DNA of 64,000 nucleotides, taken from NCBI GenBank assembly GCA_043736515.1, contig JAYTCK010000021.1, forward strand, positions 1-64,000, in the 5' to 3' direction. A program made the translations under genes and the position numbers. Each line of letters starts with the position of its first letter. Position 1 is the stretch's first letter. The stretch comes from MHLP01 sp043736515 (GTDB lineage Bacteria > Patescibacteriota > Minisyncoccia > Phycocordibacterales > UBA6899). The notes beneath the pieces were generated by a model that ran no database searches, was not told the DNA's origin, and was given only the letters and a program-made list of their open reading frames with translations. Shown piece by piece: positions 1 to 8,877 of this stretch.

Positions 1-3000
1 TGACGGGGTTCGAGAGTGAGTAGCGGAACCATCCTGTAGCCGCATCTCCATTCGGATTGGCGTTGCCGTTCAATGTTGCGCTAGTTGCCGCGGCAGCAGT
101 GGCGTTTGTGATAACGGTGGGAGGGGCTTGGATGACGGTGAACGACGCGAGTTGGGTACAATTGTTCGCCTCATTTGATTCCGAGACCGCGGCGGGGGTG
201 ACATCTGTACACATGGAGATCGAGTGGGGGCCGACCGTTGCCACCCATGTATGGGAGAATGTGGCCGATGAAGCGCCTGCGGCAAGTGCGGTGGTCGGAC
301 TTGTACCGATCTGCCCGCTTGAACTCGTGAGACAGTTGGAATTGTCGATACAGAATCTGGCGGTAGAGTTGACCGGGGCTGCAACCAGTCCCTGGTTGCG
401 GACATTGCCGCTGAAGGTGAGGGTGCTTCCGGAACTCAGTGTTCCCGTTCTCGTGAGGTTTTCTGAAATAAGATCAGGGAGGGGTAAGGTGGTGAATGAA
501 CGGACGGTACCGAAGGCAGTGCCTGCAGAGTTTGACGCTAATGCACAGTAGTAGTATATGGTGCCGCTGGTTAATCCGGAGATGGGAGTTGCGGGAAAGG
601 GAACGGTAGTGAAGCCGGAACCGAGCGAGAAACCTGTGGCGGGGACACGGGTGCCGAAGCTGTCATTGCATGTGACGGGGTTCGCGGTGGAGTAGCGGAA
701 CCATCCTGCAGCAGCAGCTCCATTCGGATTGGCTTCGCCGTTCAGTGTGGCTGTAGTTGGCGTGACAGCAGTGGCGAGGAGGGTGGTGACGGTGGGACGG
801 GCTTGGACAACCGTGAACAGTCCCATCCCCACATTAGAGCAGTTATTTGACTCACTTGATTCCGCGATTACCATAAAATTGTCCGCGCAGATAATGACGC
901 GGTGCGTCCCTAGAGGGATATTGGACCATGTGCCAGAGGTGACCACAGCGGAAGCGCCGCTACCGAGCCCGGGTAGTGTGGGATTCGGGGATAGTACAGT
1001 ATCGATCGTGCCATTATTCCCGATGTCGATCTCAAATTGACTATTAAATGTCCCAGGGATAACAGCGCCCACGTTCAGTACCGTACTTTTAAACGTGACG
1101 TTTTGCCCTGCGAATAAGGTGCCTGAGTTGAGTGTCGGCTCAACCGAGATCGTGAGATCGGGGATGAGTGCATAGTGAAAAGAAACACAATATAGATCCG
1201 GGGGACCAGTAACCTTGAAACCCTCCAGGTTGTCATAAAACATATTATTAGTGGCACAATGTAGTTCTGCAGTAATATCTCCAAGCGAAGCTCCATCCAT
1301 GTTATCTGCGTGTATGCCATAGCCCGACCGCATTACTCCGCGCACCCAATACATGTCACTGTACCATCCAAGGGCAGGGAAATTCTTAATGGGCACGCTG
1401 GCTACTGCCACTCCGCTCGCATTCGATACGCCGGAGGTATGGTAATCATCGTCTGCAGGTCCGGTATATGCACGACCGGGTGAACCTGAACCATCCGCTT
1501 CACCAAGGAAAGTACCTTCATAAGCGGGAGGCATAACTGTTAGAGAGCCACCCTTGAAATACGCGGGGCTATATCCCCATTGAAATCGCCAGCCCGGCGA
1601 AGGCACGCACAAAGGGTTCGCGTCGAGCCAATCCTGAGCGTATGTTGATATTATACCTCCTGCGGGGGCTCTGCTATTGGCTGTATCAGGAAGGTCTGAC
1701 TCATTTGGACAGATAATATTCGTAACCGCAATGGTGATGTTCGTGGCGTCTGATATGGCCACATCGTGAGTTACCGACAAGGAAGTTCCGATGCTATCCA
1801 CTGTTCTTGCACGAATTGTTTTCAGTCCGGGAGTACCCCAAGTAAATGCAACACTTCCCGGTGAAGCGGCGGGAATAGTAGTAGCAGCGCAACCACCGGG
1901 AAAACACGTCTCGAAGACTCCATCGTTGTTCCCATCAATTTCATAATAAAATGCGTGGGCATTTGTGGTGGTGAGGTTAAAAGTCAGTGTCGCTCCGCTA
2001 GCCCCGGTGGTTGGCCCACTAATAGCGGGCACCGTATGAGCGCTCGCAGGGGCTGGAGATATGCCGAGCAGTGCGGCCGAGAAGAGCACCCCGAAAAGTG
2101 CTGCGAGCGGGATCCCCGTGCCTACCCCCTCTTTTTGTTTGTGTTTATAGTAGAAGAGACCACCCACACCCACCGCGAGAAGTATAAGCAGTAGAGTGAG
2201 TAAGCCCGATTTGCTGCCAGGATTATTCTGCGAGACACCTGCGGGTGATTCGCCCAAGCATTGTGCAGGATCTATTGTTGTGCAGTCATACGATAGAGTC
2301 GATGATGCTTCGACGACTCCCGCGCGCGTCAGTGTCACAGAAAGTTTCACTTGATCGTAATTTTTTCTCGGAGTGAACTTCTTGGTGATGCCCATCATGC
2401 TACTTGTTATGTCGCCCGTATATATCTCAGATGCAATCACTTTTCCCTGCTTATCAGTAAGCACAAGGTCGAGACGGCCGTCTTCGAGTGTCTCCTTTCC
2501 TATTCCATGAAGACAGGCGTAAAGTGATGCCCGCTTCCCATCCTTAAGTGGAAATGCTGAAAGTGACGCAAAATCAACACGCGACTCCCTGACACCACTC
2601 CGCGCAAAACGCATATCAAGCATTGAGAGAATTTGTCCGGAGTACATATCAGCAGAAACGTACGTCATCACCCCGCGCTGTTTTGTCGCAGTATAGGAAA
2701 GCTTTTTTGTTTCACCCGGCTTTAGGGTGAAGATACTCACTCGCATATCAATAATTGCCTCTCCCTGTAGTCCGTCCCAGTTGTATTGTTTCCACTTTAT
2801 CTCTCCAGAGCGAGCCTTCTTGGTGTTGTTTGTGACCGGCACTTCGATTATCACTTCTTCTTCTGCCCCAAATACAGGGGGAGGTGAAGTGAATAGAAAA
2901 GGTTTGCTGTTCATTGTTACGCCATTCTTGTCGAATGCGACGATACCTTTTTGCTCTCCGAGAACAGTGAAGTCCGCGAGAGACGCTGGGAGGGTATCCG

Positions 3001-3535
3001 TAAAATAAAGTCCTGAAATATTATAGCGTTGTCCCACAATTGCATATGTCGCAAGTGCATAGTCACCCGTAGGAGCGTCTGGGGGCACTACCCATTCAAC
3101 GATTATCGCCTGCGATGCACCCGCGGGAATTGCGAGGTTTTTGACTGCGAGAAATCGATCAACGAGGTTGTGGCCATTTTGCTTCGCAAGACTATCATCC
3201 TGCTTCCGAAATATTTTTACATAAATATCGAGCCCGACCAGAGGGTAGGGGTTCGTATTTTTTACCATACCGGTAAATGTGATCGTTGCGCCAGAAATAG
3301 TTCCGGGGCGGGCGGGCAGGAGGGTGATCTCGGCACTTCCGAGATTATAGAAGTCTGTACACACGTCATTACCTGCCGAACGCGTGTTGCTTGGATCAAC
3401 AATACCAAGGAATTGCGCAGTCGAGTTCGGTCCATCCTGTAGAGAGGTGTCGCTATTATTTTGTGCTTGAGCAAACTGGAACGAGCTTACGAAGCAGAGC
3501 GCCACGAGCACAAAATTGAAGAAGGACTTTTTCAT
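1..3535 (-). CDS. Large secreted/surface protein with CARDB-like and FN3-like repeats (C-terminus beyond window edge)
   Basis: The reading frame is open from an ATG at 3535 to the left window edge, giving at least 1,178 residues. Residues 1-25 are a signal peptide ending Ala-Gln-Ala. The ectodomain that follows runs to about residue 435. Two hydrophobic segments (about 441-461 and 470-490) are separated by a short Lys-rich loop, and the second ends Ala-Ser-Ala like a signal-peptidase site. Further on lie CARDB-like domains (about 790-890 and 1019-1120, both starting Pro-Asp-Leu) alternating with FN3-like domains (about 907-1007, then from 1125). The last two FN3-like units are also similar at DNA level (1-80 versus 670-760). 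It probably acts in adhesion or cell-surface display, but no catalytic domain is recognised. No clear Shine-Dalgarno precedes the start. The mid-protein membrane hairpin is unusual. Confidence 0.75.
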   Translation of the reverse strand, partial: MKKSFFNFVLVALCFVSSFQFAQAQNNSDTSLQDGPNSTAQFLGIVDPSNTRSAGNDVCTDFYNLGSAEITLLPARPGTISGATITFTGMVKNTNPYPLVGLDIYVKIFRKQDDSLAKQNGHNLVDRFLAVKNLAIPAGASQAIIVEWVVPPDAPTGDYALATYAIVGQRYNISGLYFTDTLPASLADFTVLGEQKGIVAFDKNGVTMNSKPFLFTSPPPVFGAEEEVIIEVPVTNNTKKARSGEIKWKQYNWDGLQGEAIIDMRVSIFTLKPGETKKLSYTATKQRGVMTYVSADMYSGQILSMLDMRFARSGVRESRVDFASLSAFPLKDGKRASLYACLHGIGKETLEDGRLDLVLTDKQGKVIASEIYTGDITSSMMGITKKFTPRKNYDQVKLSVTLTRAGVVEASSTLSYDCTTIDPAQCLGESPAGVSQNNPGSKSGLLTLLLILLAVGVGGLFYYKHKQKEGVGTGIPLAALFGVLFSAALLGISPAPASAHTVPAISGPTTGASGATLTFNLTTTNAHAFYYEIDGNNDGVFETCFPGGCAATTIPAASPGSVAFTWGTPGLKTIRARTVDSIGTSLSVTHDVAISDATNITIAVTNIICPNESDLPDTANSRAPAGGIISTYAQDWLDANPLCVPSPGWRFQWGYSPAYFKGGSLTVMPPAYEGTFLGEADGSGSPGRAYTGPADDDYHTSGVSNASGVAVASVPIKNFPALGWYSDMYWVRGVMRSGYGIHADNMDGASLGDITAELHCATNNMFYDNLEGFKVTGPPDLYCVSFHYALIPDLTISVEPTLNSGTLFAGQNVTFKSTVLNVGAVIPGTFNSQFEIDIGNNGTIDTVLSPNPTLPGLGSGASAVVTSGTWSNIPLGTHRVIICADNFMVIAESSESNNCSNVGMGLFTVVQARPTVTTLLATAVTPTTATLNGEANPNGAAAAGWFRYSTANPVTCNDSFGTRVPATGFSLGSGFTTVPFPATPISGLTSGTIYYYCALASNSAGTAFGTVRSFTTLPLPDLISENLTRTGTLSSGSTLTFSGNVRNQGLVAAPVNSTARFCIDNSNCLTSSSGQIGTSPTTALAAGASSATFSHTWVATVGPHSISMCTDVTPAAVSESNEANNCTQLASFTVIQAPPTVITNATAAAATSATLNGNANPNGDAATGWFRYSLSNPV

Positions 3536-3632
3536 AAGTACAATAAAAAAATAGAATAAGAGCAACCCACTATACTATTTTTACACATCCCCCTTCGATG
3601 TGCAATACAACTCAACTGATTTTACTGTGTGT

Positions 3633-4439
3633 CTATAGTGAAAACACTCTTCGCGCATTTATGACCAGTGTTTCCGCGGTCTTTTCAGGGCTCTCCCCAC
3701 GAATAGTGGCAATTGCGCTCACTGTTTCATTGACAAAACCCGGCTCGTTACGTTTACCACGCTGTGACTTTGGAGCTACATACGGGGCGTCAGTTTCCGA
3801 CATAATGCATTCCTGCGGCAAGTAGCGCACAACGTCATCGTAGTCATGCGCAAATGTAAGAACCCCGGTAAATGACATGGTAAAACCGAGATCAAGGAAC
3901 TTTTTTGCAATAGCTGTGGTGCCGACGAAAAAGTGCACATTACCGGTGACAGTAGGATTGGCCTTAAGGAGCGTCAGAATATCCTCGTAAGCATCCATTG
4001 TCCCCTTTGCCGGCCTGCCGTGAATCATGAGCGGCTTCCCAATTTTTTTGGCGAGAAGAATTTGTCGTTCAAACAACTCATGTTGTCGCGACTTTTCTTC
4101 ACCAAGGTCTCCACGTGGCTTTTCGGTCGGCCAATAATAATCGAGGCCACACTCCCCTATTGCGACGACGCGCGGATGTGCCGCCATTTTTTCATATACT
4201 GCATCATCAAACATTTCAAGGTGATTGTCGGTAGGGTGGCAACCAGTCGTTGCCCAGAGATCGGGCTCGGTCTCGGCAAGTAGAATAGCCTTCTCGCTCA
4301 TTGTGCGATCTGTCCCCACAACAATGCTCGCTACTTTTTTCTCGCGCATACGCAAAAGTACCTCATCCAAATCGTATTCAAAACGGGGGTCATTCACATG
4401 TGAATGGATGTCGATATAAGTAGGGGGAGACGCGAGCAT
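3633..4439 (-). CDS. tatD: TatD-family metal-dependent hydrolase (DNase)
   Basis: About 268 residues, normal for TatD. The metal ligands of the TIM-barrel fold are visible: His-x-His in the N-terminal IHSHVND, Glu in IGECGLDYYW, His in MIHGRPA, His in NVHFFVG and Asp in SETDAPY. Family members hydrolyse DNA or RNA ends in the cytosol. The ATG at 4439 is preferred over an in-frame TTG 12 bases upstream, because it begins one base after the preceding gene's stop, which suggests translational coupling. It ends in TAG. It follows metG and a pyrophosphohydrolase gene in a tight cluster; tatD next to metG is a common arrangement in bacteria. Confidence 0.9.
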   Translation of the reverse strand: MLASPPTYIDIHSHVNDPRFEYDLDEVLLRMREKKVASIVVGTDRTMSEKAILLAETEPDLWATTGCHPTDNHLEMFDDAVYEKMAAHPRVVAIGECGLDYYWPTEKPRGDLGEEKSRQHELFERQILLAKKIGKPLMIHGRPAKGTMDAYEDILTLLKANPTVTGNVHFFVGTTAIAKKFLDLGFTMSFTGVLTFAHDYDDVVRYLPQECIMSETDAPYVAPKSQRGKRNEPGFVNETVSAIATIRGESPEKTAETLVINARRVFSL

Positions 4440-4440
4440 A

Positions 4441-4803
4441 TTACTTATCAAGATAATCTATGTATTCGAGGTAAAGCCCTTCCTCGAAACCTCCCCTCTT
4501 TTCTTTTTTCTTGTTGCGTATTTCGAGTACTTCAGCAAGAAGGAGTCCATTGTGATACAGTATTGCGTCAATCACTTCAATCACATCTGCGATTTCTTCC
4601 TTGAGCGCAGTTTTGTCAGGATTTCCATGTGCTGCGAAAACCTCCTCGGTCTCTTCGCGCAACTTATCTTTTAGGCGCTCGATAATTTCTCCTTTTGCTA
4701 AATAGCGGACTTTGTAATCGCTTGCAGTGACATGGTTTGCAACATCGTGTTTATAGATATCAATCATTTTGTCCCGTACAAGCTTGTTGTAATTTTTGCG
4801 CAT
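4441..4803 (-). CDS. MazG-like nucleoside triphosphate pyrophosphohydrolase
   Basis: About 120 residues. It begins with the signature YNKLVRDKMIDIY, followed by an EExxE-type acidic helix (LREETEEV) and KEEIADVIEVIDA, the metal-binding pattern of all-alpha NTP pyrophosphatases. Relatives hydrolyse (d)NTPs or phosphoribosyl-ATP, often as house-cleaning enzymes. The ATG at 4803 lies just after the metG stop; a TTG at 4812 is an alternative start. It sits between metG and tatD with almost no spacing, so probably in one operon. The substrate cannot be told from sequence. Confidence 0.8.
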   Translation of the reverse strand: MRKNYNKLVRDKMIDIYKHDVANHVTASDYKVRYLAKGEIIERLKDKLREETEEVFAAHGNPDKTALKEEIADVIEVIDAILYHNGLLLAEVLEIRNKKKEKRGGFEEGLYLEYIDYLDK

Positions 4804-4813
4804 AGCGAACAAA

Positions 4814-6268
4814 TTAGCTCAATCGATTAAACAATGGTGATTCCGGCATTTTGTGCTCCACAATAAGACGCTGGATTTCTTTTGCGGTGTTTGGCAAAAA
4901 TGGCTCAAGAAGGACGGAAATACGGTGTAGTCTTTCAATCATCTCGATGATAAGCGCGCGTCCACGCTCTTGGTCTACTTTAATCACTTTGAATGGTGCG
5001 GTCTCTTGGATATAGGCATCGAGCTCACCCACCGCACTCATCACCGCCTCGAGTGCGCGCTTGATGTCGAATGCGCCGAACGCTTCATCTATAGCATTTT
5101 GGTGCGCTAATTCATGAACAGGAATTTCCACTGCGCCATCAAGATGCGTCGTTGTCATTTTCATTATTCGGCTCGTAAGATTCCCGATACCATTCTGGAG
5201 ATGCGCAGAATAACTTGCCTTGATACTTTCGAGCGTCAGGTCACCGTCTTCAAACGAAGGGATGTCGTGGAGAAGCACAAAACGCAACACGTCTTCGGGG
5301 AATGGCGTCGACGCCTTAAATGCTTCGATTACGTCGAACGGGTTGATGACGTTTCCGAGTGATTTGGACATTTTCTGCCCACCGCTCATGATGAACCCAT
5401 CGATAACAATGTGCTCTGAATAGGGGAGTTTGGCCGACATCAGCATGGCCTGCCACATTGCGGACTGCTGACGATTGTTATCCTTGCCACAATACTGAAT
5501 AACCGGCCACCACTTCGCAAAGCGCTCCGTGTCATCGGGCCAACCGATCGCAGAAATATAGTTCACCAGTGCGTCGAACCACACGTACATCACATGCTCA
5601 TCGTCGCCTGGCACGGGGACTCCCCACGGCATTTTTGTCTTCAGGCGCGAAATACTGAAGTCTTCAAGTCCCCGCTCCACAAACGCCTTTGTTTCATTGA
5701 AGCGGAATGAGGGAATAACGAAGTCGGGATGCTTTTCGTAAAACTCAAGGAGGGGTTTGGTGTAATTTGAAAATTTGAAAAAATAGTTTTCCTCTTCGCG
5801 AATTTCTATCTCACGATTCGCATGAAGCGGGCAGTGCCCATCGACTAATTCGGAATCGGTCTTCTCAAGCTCGCACCCCACGCAGTACTTTACGCGATAG
5901 AGTTTTTTATAGATATCGCCATTTGCTTCACAGCGCTTCCAGAACTCTTGTGCAGCACGCACGTGGTGCGCATCGGTCGTGCGAATAAAATTATCTACCG
6001 AGAGATTGAGGAGTGGCGCCAGCTCGCGGAACTTTGCCGCATAGCGGTCAGTGTACGCTTGTGCATCAATTCCCTCTTTGAGAGCTGCCTCGTGTATCTT
6101 TGCTCCGTGCTCATCGGTTCCGGTATTAAAAAAAACCTCCATCCCCCTACTTCGGTGATACCGCGCAAGAGCATCCGCCCGAATAATTTCCATTGCAAAA
6201 CCCACATGAGGATCTGCATTAACGTAAGGAAGAGTGGTGGTGATGTAGATGTGATTTTCTTTCGCCAT
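4814..6268 (-). CDS. metG: Methionyl-tRNA synthetase
   Basis: Class I aminoacyl-tRNA synthetase of 484 residues charging tRNA-Met in the cytosol. The HIGH-like motif is PHVGF near residue 20 and the KMSKS motif is intact (GGQKMSKSLGN, about residue 298). A CxxC...CxxH-type zinc region (CVGCE...DGHCPLH) lies near residue 125. The protein stops after the anticodon-binding helical bundle and lacks the C-terminal tRNA-binding (EMAP-like) domain found in longer MetRS. First gene of a metG-pyrophosphohydrolase-tatD cluster. A -10-like TAGAAT lies about 15 bases before the ATG. Confidence 0.96.
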   Translation of the reverse strand: MAKENHIYITTTLPYVNADPHVGFAMEIIRADALARYHRSRGMEVFFNTGTDEHGAKIHEAALKEGIDAQAYTDRYAAKFRELAPLLNLSVDNFIRTTDAHHVRAAQEFWKRCEANGDIYKKLYRVKYCVGCELEKTDSELVDGHCPLHANREIEIREEENYFFKFSNYTKPLLEFYEKHPDFVIPSFRFNETKAFVERGLEDFSISRLKTKMPWGVPVPGDDEHVMYVWFDALVNYISAIGWPDDTERFAKWWPVIQYCGKDNNRQQSAMWQAMLMSAKLPYSEHIVIDGFIMSGGQKMSKSLGNVINPFDVIEAFKASTPFPEDVLRFVLLHDIPSFEDGDLTLESIKASYSAHLQNGIGNLTSRIMKMTTTHLDGAVEIPVHELAHQNAIDEAFGAFDIKRALEAVMSAVGELDAYIQETAPFKVIKVDQERGRALIIEMIERLHRISVLLEPFLPNTAKEIQRLIVEHKMPESPLFNRLS

Positions 6269-6305
6269 ATAATAGCAATCTATATTCTAAACAATTCCAA
6301 CGCAA

Positions 6306-6434
6306 CTAAGGCTCTATTTTGGGATGCAATTCAAATTTTTTACGTTGGAGGTGTTCGAGAAGCTGTATGAGTGATACTGCTTCCGAACCTTCCAACGGTA
6401 AAAAATTTGAAGGGCGCCCAAAAAATGGCCTTAG
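6306..6434 (-). repeat. ~130-bp imperfect palindrome, family A (copy 1), starting at the stop codon of the AI-2E permease gene
   Basis: The whole gap between metG and the permease gene folds back on itself. The outer arms (6306-6343 and 6398-6434) match at most positions. Inner arms pair around an apical stem GAAGCaGTAT / ATACaGCTTC. Read on the minus strand it starts CTAAGGC, including the permease stop codon, and carries GGGCGC opposite TGCATCCC. The same pattern recurs at 30948-31080. There is no U-tract, so it is not a simple terminator. It could be a structured 3' UTR RNA or a MITE-like mobile repeat. Confidence 0.8.
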
Positions 6435-7525
6435 TCCTCGAAGATTTTTTTCTCGCGTGCCACATCATTCAAAAACTCCATAAGTATCGCCGTCACCGGA
6501 ACAGCAATCAATATACCGAGGAATCCTGCCATTTTAGCACCGATAACAAGCGCAAGGATAACCAATACGGGAGGAATGCCGATCACCTTGCGCACCACAA
6601 GAGGATAGATTAAATGACTTTCAAATTGCTGAATGATGAAATAAAACACTCCGACAATAAGCGCAGCGGTGAGCCCAGGATCGGCGACACGGATACCGTC
6701 AGTGAATGCAACGGCAACTGCGGGCACAGCAGCGAGAATCGGGCCAAACACCGGAATAAGCTCAAATATCATAATGAGCACGGCAAGAAAGAGTGCGGAC
6801 GGTACTCCCATGATGGTGAGCCCAAGATACGTGAGTACGCCCACAAGAACGCCGAGCAGGACTTGACCCTGAAACCAAAGTCCTATTTTTGCTTGAGAAC
6901 GTTTCCAGAGATCAACAATGTACCCACGTGATTTTACTGGAGAAATAAGCCGCAAAAAATGTTCTACTCCGCGCTCCTGGGCGGAAAGATAAAAAGAAAG
7001 CACCACGATAAGCACAAAGGAAAGAAATCCTCCAAAAAATGCACTCGCAGACTGTATCACACCCCCCCGTTCGATCCCATTTTTGAATAAATCAACAACA
7101 TTCGCACTCTCGGAGAGACCTCGTTCCATACCTGTAGCTGGGGTAATAGTGTGAACCACATCGCCGTCAGCACTTTCTGCAAGCGGATTCCACAGGCTTG
7201 AAATATCAATATATGTGGGGAGGGCGCGTGCCATTTGTGATACATCCGCTAAGATAGCGGGGACAAAGAAGTATACGAGGCAAAGCAGTGATGCTCCGCC
7301 CGTGGTGTAGATAAGAACGAGTGCAAGTAAGCGCGGAATATTTCTTTGGGCAAAAAATCTGACGAGCGGCTCGATTGCGGAGGCAAGGATCACCGCAGTA
7401 AGTACGACAACAAGAATATCCCGCAGGAACCAGGCAAGTGCAAAAAACCCAAGAATAAAAACTATCCGGACTACAGTTTCGGAAGAAACGGAAATCTCCA
7501 ATTCTGCTGGCTCGCCTTTGCTCAT
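6431..7525 (-). CDS. AI-2E family transporter (PerM-like membrane permease)
   Basis: A 364-residue polytopic membrane protein with about eight hydrophobic segments and the AI-2E/UPF0118 arrangement: N-terminal helix pair, a variable soluble loop (residues ~85-140), then PVFGPILAAVPAVAVAF and a C-terminal GAKMAGFLGILIAVPVTAI block. Members export small solutes or the autoinducer AI-2, or act as Na+/H+ antiporters; the substrate here is unknown. Start ATG at 7525 with a GGGGTG just upstream and a TATTAT box seven bases before the ATG. Its stop codon lies inside the palindromic element at 6306-6434. Confidence 0.85.
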   Translation of the reverse strand: MSKGEPAELEISVSSETVVRIVFILGFFALAWFLRDILVVVLTAVILASAIEPLVRFFAQRNIPRLLALVLIYTTGGASLLCLVYFFVPAILADVSQMARALPTYIDISSLWNPLAESADGDVVHTITPATGMERGLSESANVVDLFKNGIERGGVIQSASAFFGGFLSFVLIVVLSFYLSAQERGVEHFLRLISPVKSRGYIVDLWKRSQAKIGLWFQGQVLLGVLVGVLTYLGLTIMGVPSALFLAVLIMIFELIPVFGPILAAVPAVAVAFTDGIRVADPGLTAALIVGVFYFIIQQFESHLIYPLVVRKVIGIPPVLVILALVIGAKMAGFLGILIAVPVTAILMEFLNDVAREKKIFED

Positions 7526-7575
7526 TCACCCCATAATACCACGGAGAGCCGGGCGTGTCAGTATGACGATATGCC

Positions 7576-8844
7576 TCAAACTTTTAATAATTTGAGAAAC
7601 TTCTCTTTATTCTTCCAGGGTCCGATCATCGCCAAGTTAAGTTTTTCGGTGACAAAAATTTCACGGGCTACTTTTTGAAGGTCCTTGGCAGTTATTGCGT
7701 TTATCTTACCGATGATCTCTTTGGGGGTCACAGTCTTTTTTCGCAATATATATTGAATACCATAAAACTCGGAAAGTTCGTCGGAAGACTCGAGGCCCAA
7801 CACAAGTCGCCCGGCGATCATATCTTTGGTTTTTTTGAGCTCGATTTCGGGGACTAAATCAGTCTTGAGCCGTTTAAATTCCGCAAGAATAGCGGACACT
7901 GCTTCAGCGGCGCGCTCATTCACCACGCCCGCAGATGCAGCAAAAACACCGTGATCGGTAAATGCGTCGTTGGCAGCGCGCACATAGTATCCAAGTCCCA
8001 TTTCAGTACGCACTTTTTGAAAAAGTCTTGAGCTCATTCCGGACCCAAGCACACCCGCCAAAAGCACGAGTGCGTAATGATACTTGTGTCCGAGCGGAAA
8101 GCTACGCACCCCAAGCACTAAATGTGTTTGGTCAGACTCTTTAAAGTTCAAGAGTAGAGCGGGCTTGTTTTGGCGATCATCAACCTTCACCTTATTTTTC
8201 TTTTTTCGTTTCGGTTGATCACAAAACTGCTTTGCTATAAGTGCTTCAATTTTTTTGGTATTGAACTTTCCCGCGACAACTACCGTTGTTGCATTAGGCA
8301 TATAATGCATTGCGCGGTATGCAAGAAAATCTTCACGGATAAATGTCGTTACGAGTTCCTTTGGTCCAGCAATTTCTTGACCGGCAGGTTGGTCCCCGTA
8401 GAGCAGTTTCATAAAAATATCACTCACCTTACGCATGGGCATGTCTTCGTACATATTGATCTCCCCCACAATCGCACCCTTTTCCTGTTCTATATCCTCT
8501 TGTCTAAAAAGAGAGTTGCAGTAAATATCACCGAGAACGTCGAGGGCTTTTGGTAAATACGGAGCAGCAACTTTTGCATAATAGCCCGTATATTCATGGC
8601 CAGTAAAAGCATTTGATTCAGCGCCCAAACTATCGAACTCTTGTGCGATGATGCTTTGATTTGGACGATTGGTGGTCCCCTTAAAACACATATGCTCAAG
8701 AAAGTGGGAGATGCCGCTTCTGTTTTTGGTTTCGTACTTAGATCCTGTCTCCACAAGCACAAGGGCTGTTGCGGTATGCTGGTCTTTCATCGGGATAAGC
8801 AGTATCGAAAGTCCGTTTGTTAATTTTTTTATGGTTGGCTTCAT
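7576..8844 (-). CDS. M16 family zinc metallopeptidase (processing-peptidase-like)
   Basis: 422 residues with the inverted zinc motif HxxEH (His47, Glu50, His51 in SHFLEHMCFKG) and the distal Glu in EKGAIVGEINMYED. The second half is the non-catalytic M16_C fold, including the conserved GLGYYVRA segment. No signal peptide is evident, so cytosolic action on peptides is likely. The single-chain length fits the bacterial mitochondrial-processing-peptidase-like group. Upstream, TATAAT with an extended TG sits eight bases before the ATG and no Shine-Dalgarno is present, suggesting a nearly leaderless transcript. Confidence 0.9.
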   Translation of the reverse strand: MKPTIKKLTNGLSILLIPMKDQHTATALVLVETGSKYETKNRSGISHFLEHMCFKGTTNRPNQSIIAQEFDSLGAESNAFTGHEYTGYYAKVAAPYLPKALDVLGDIYCNSLFRQEDIEQEKGAIVGEINMYEDMPMRKVSDIFMKLLYGDQPAGQEIAGPKELVTTFIREDFLAYRAMHYMPNATTVVVAGKFNTKKIEALIAKQFCDQPKRKKKNKVKVDDRQNKPALLLNFKESDQTHLVLGVRSFPLGHKYHYALVLLAGVLGSGMSSRLFQKVRTEMGLGYYVRAANDAFTDHGVFAASAGVVNERAAEAVSAILAEFKRLKTDLVPEIELKKTKDMIAGRLVLGLESSDELSEFYGIQYILRKKTVTPKEIIGKINAITAKDLQKVAREIFVTEKLNLAMIGPWKNKEKFLKLLKV

Positions 8845-8877
8845 GAAAAATGATTATAGCACAACATTACTGCTGAG

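Noticed and set aside
57..1040. Plus-strand open frames at the left edge
   Set aside because: They lie opposite a continuous minus-strand frame with signal peptide and recognisable domains, and have no initiation signals.
3262..3474. Short minus-strand frame in the surface-protein 5' region
   Set aside because: Different frame from the main gene, no domain content, no separate start signals.
6306..6434. Resemblance of CGGAAGCAG in the family A element to the SRP RNA apical region
   Set aside because: The apical loop is not GGAA, the internal-loop order does not fit, and a second divergent copy exists; a single-copy SRP RNA gene is not supported.
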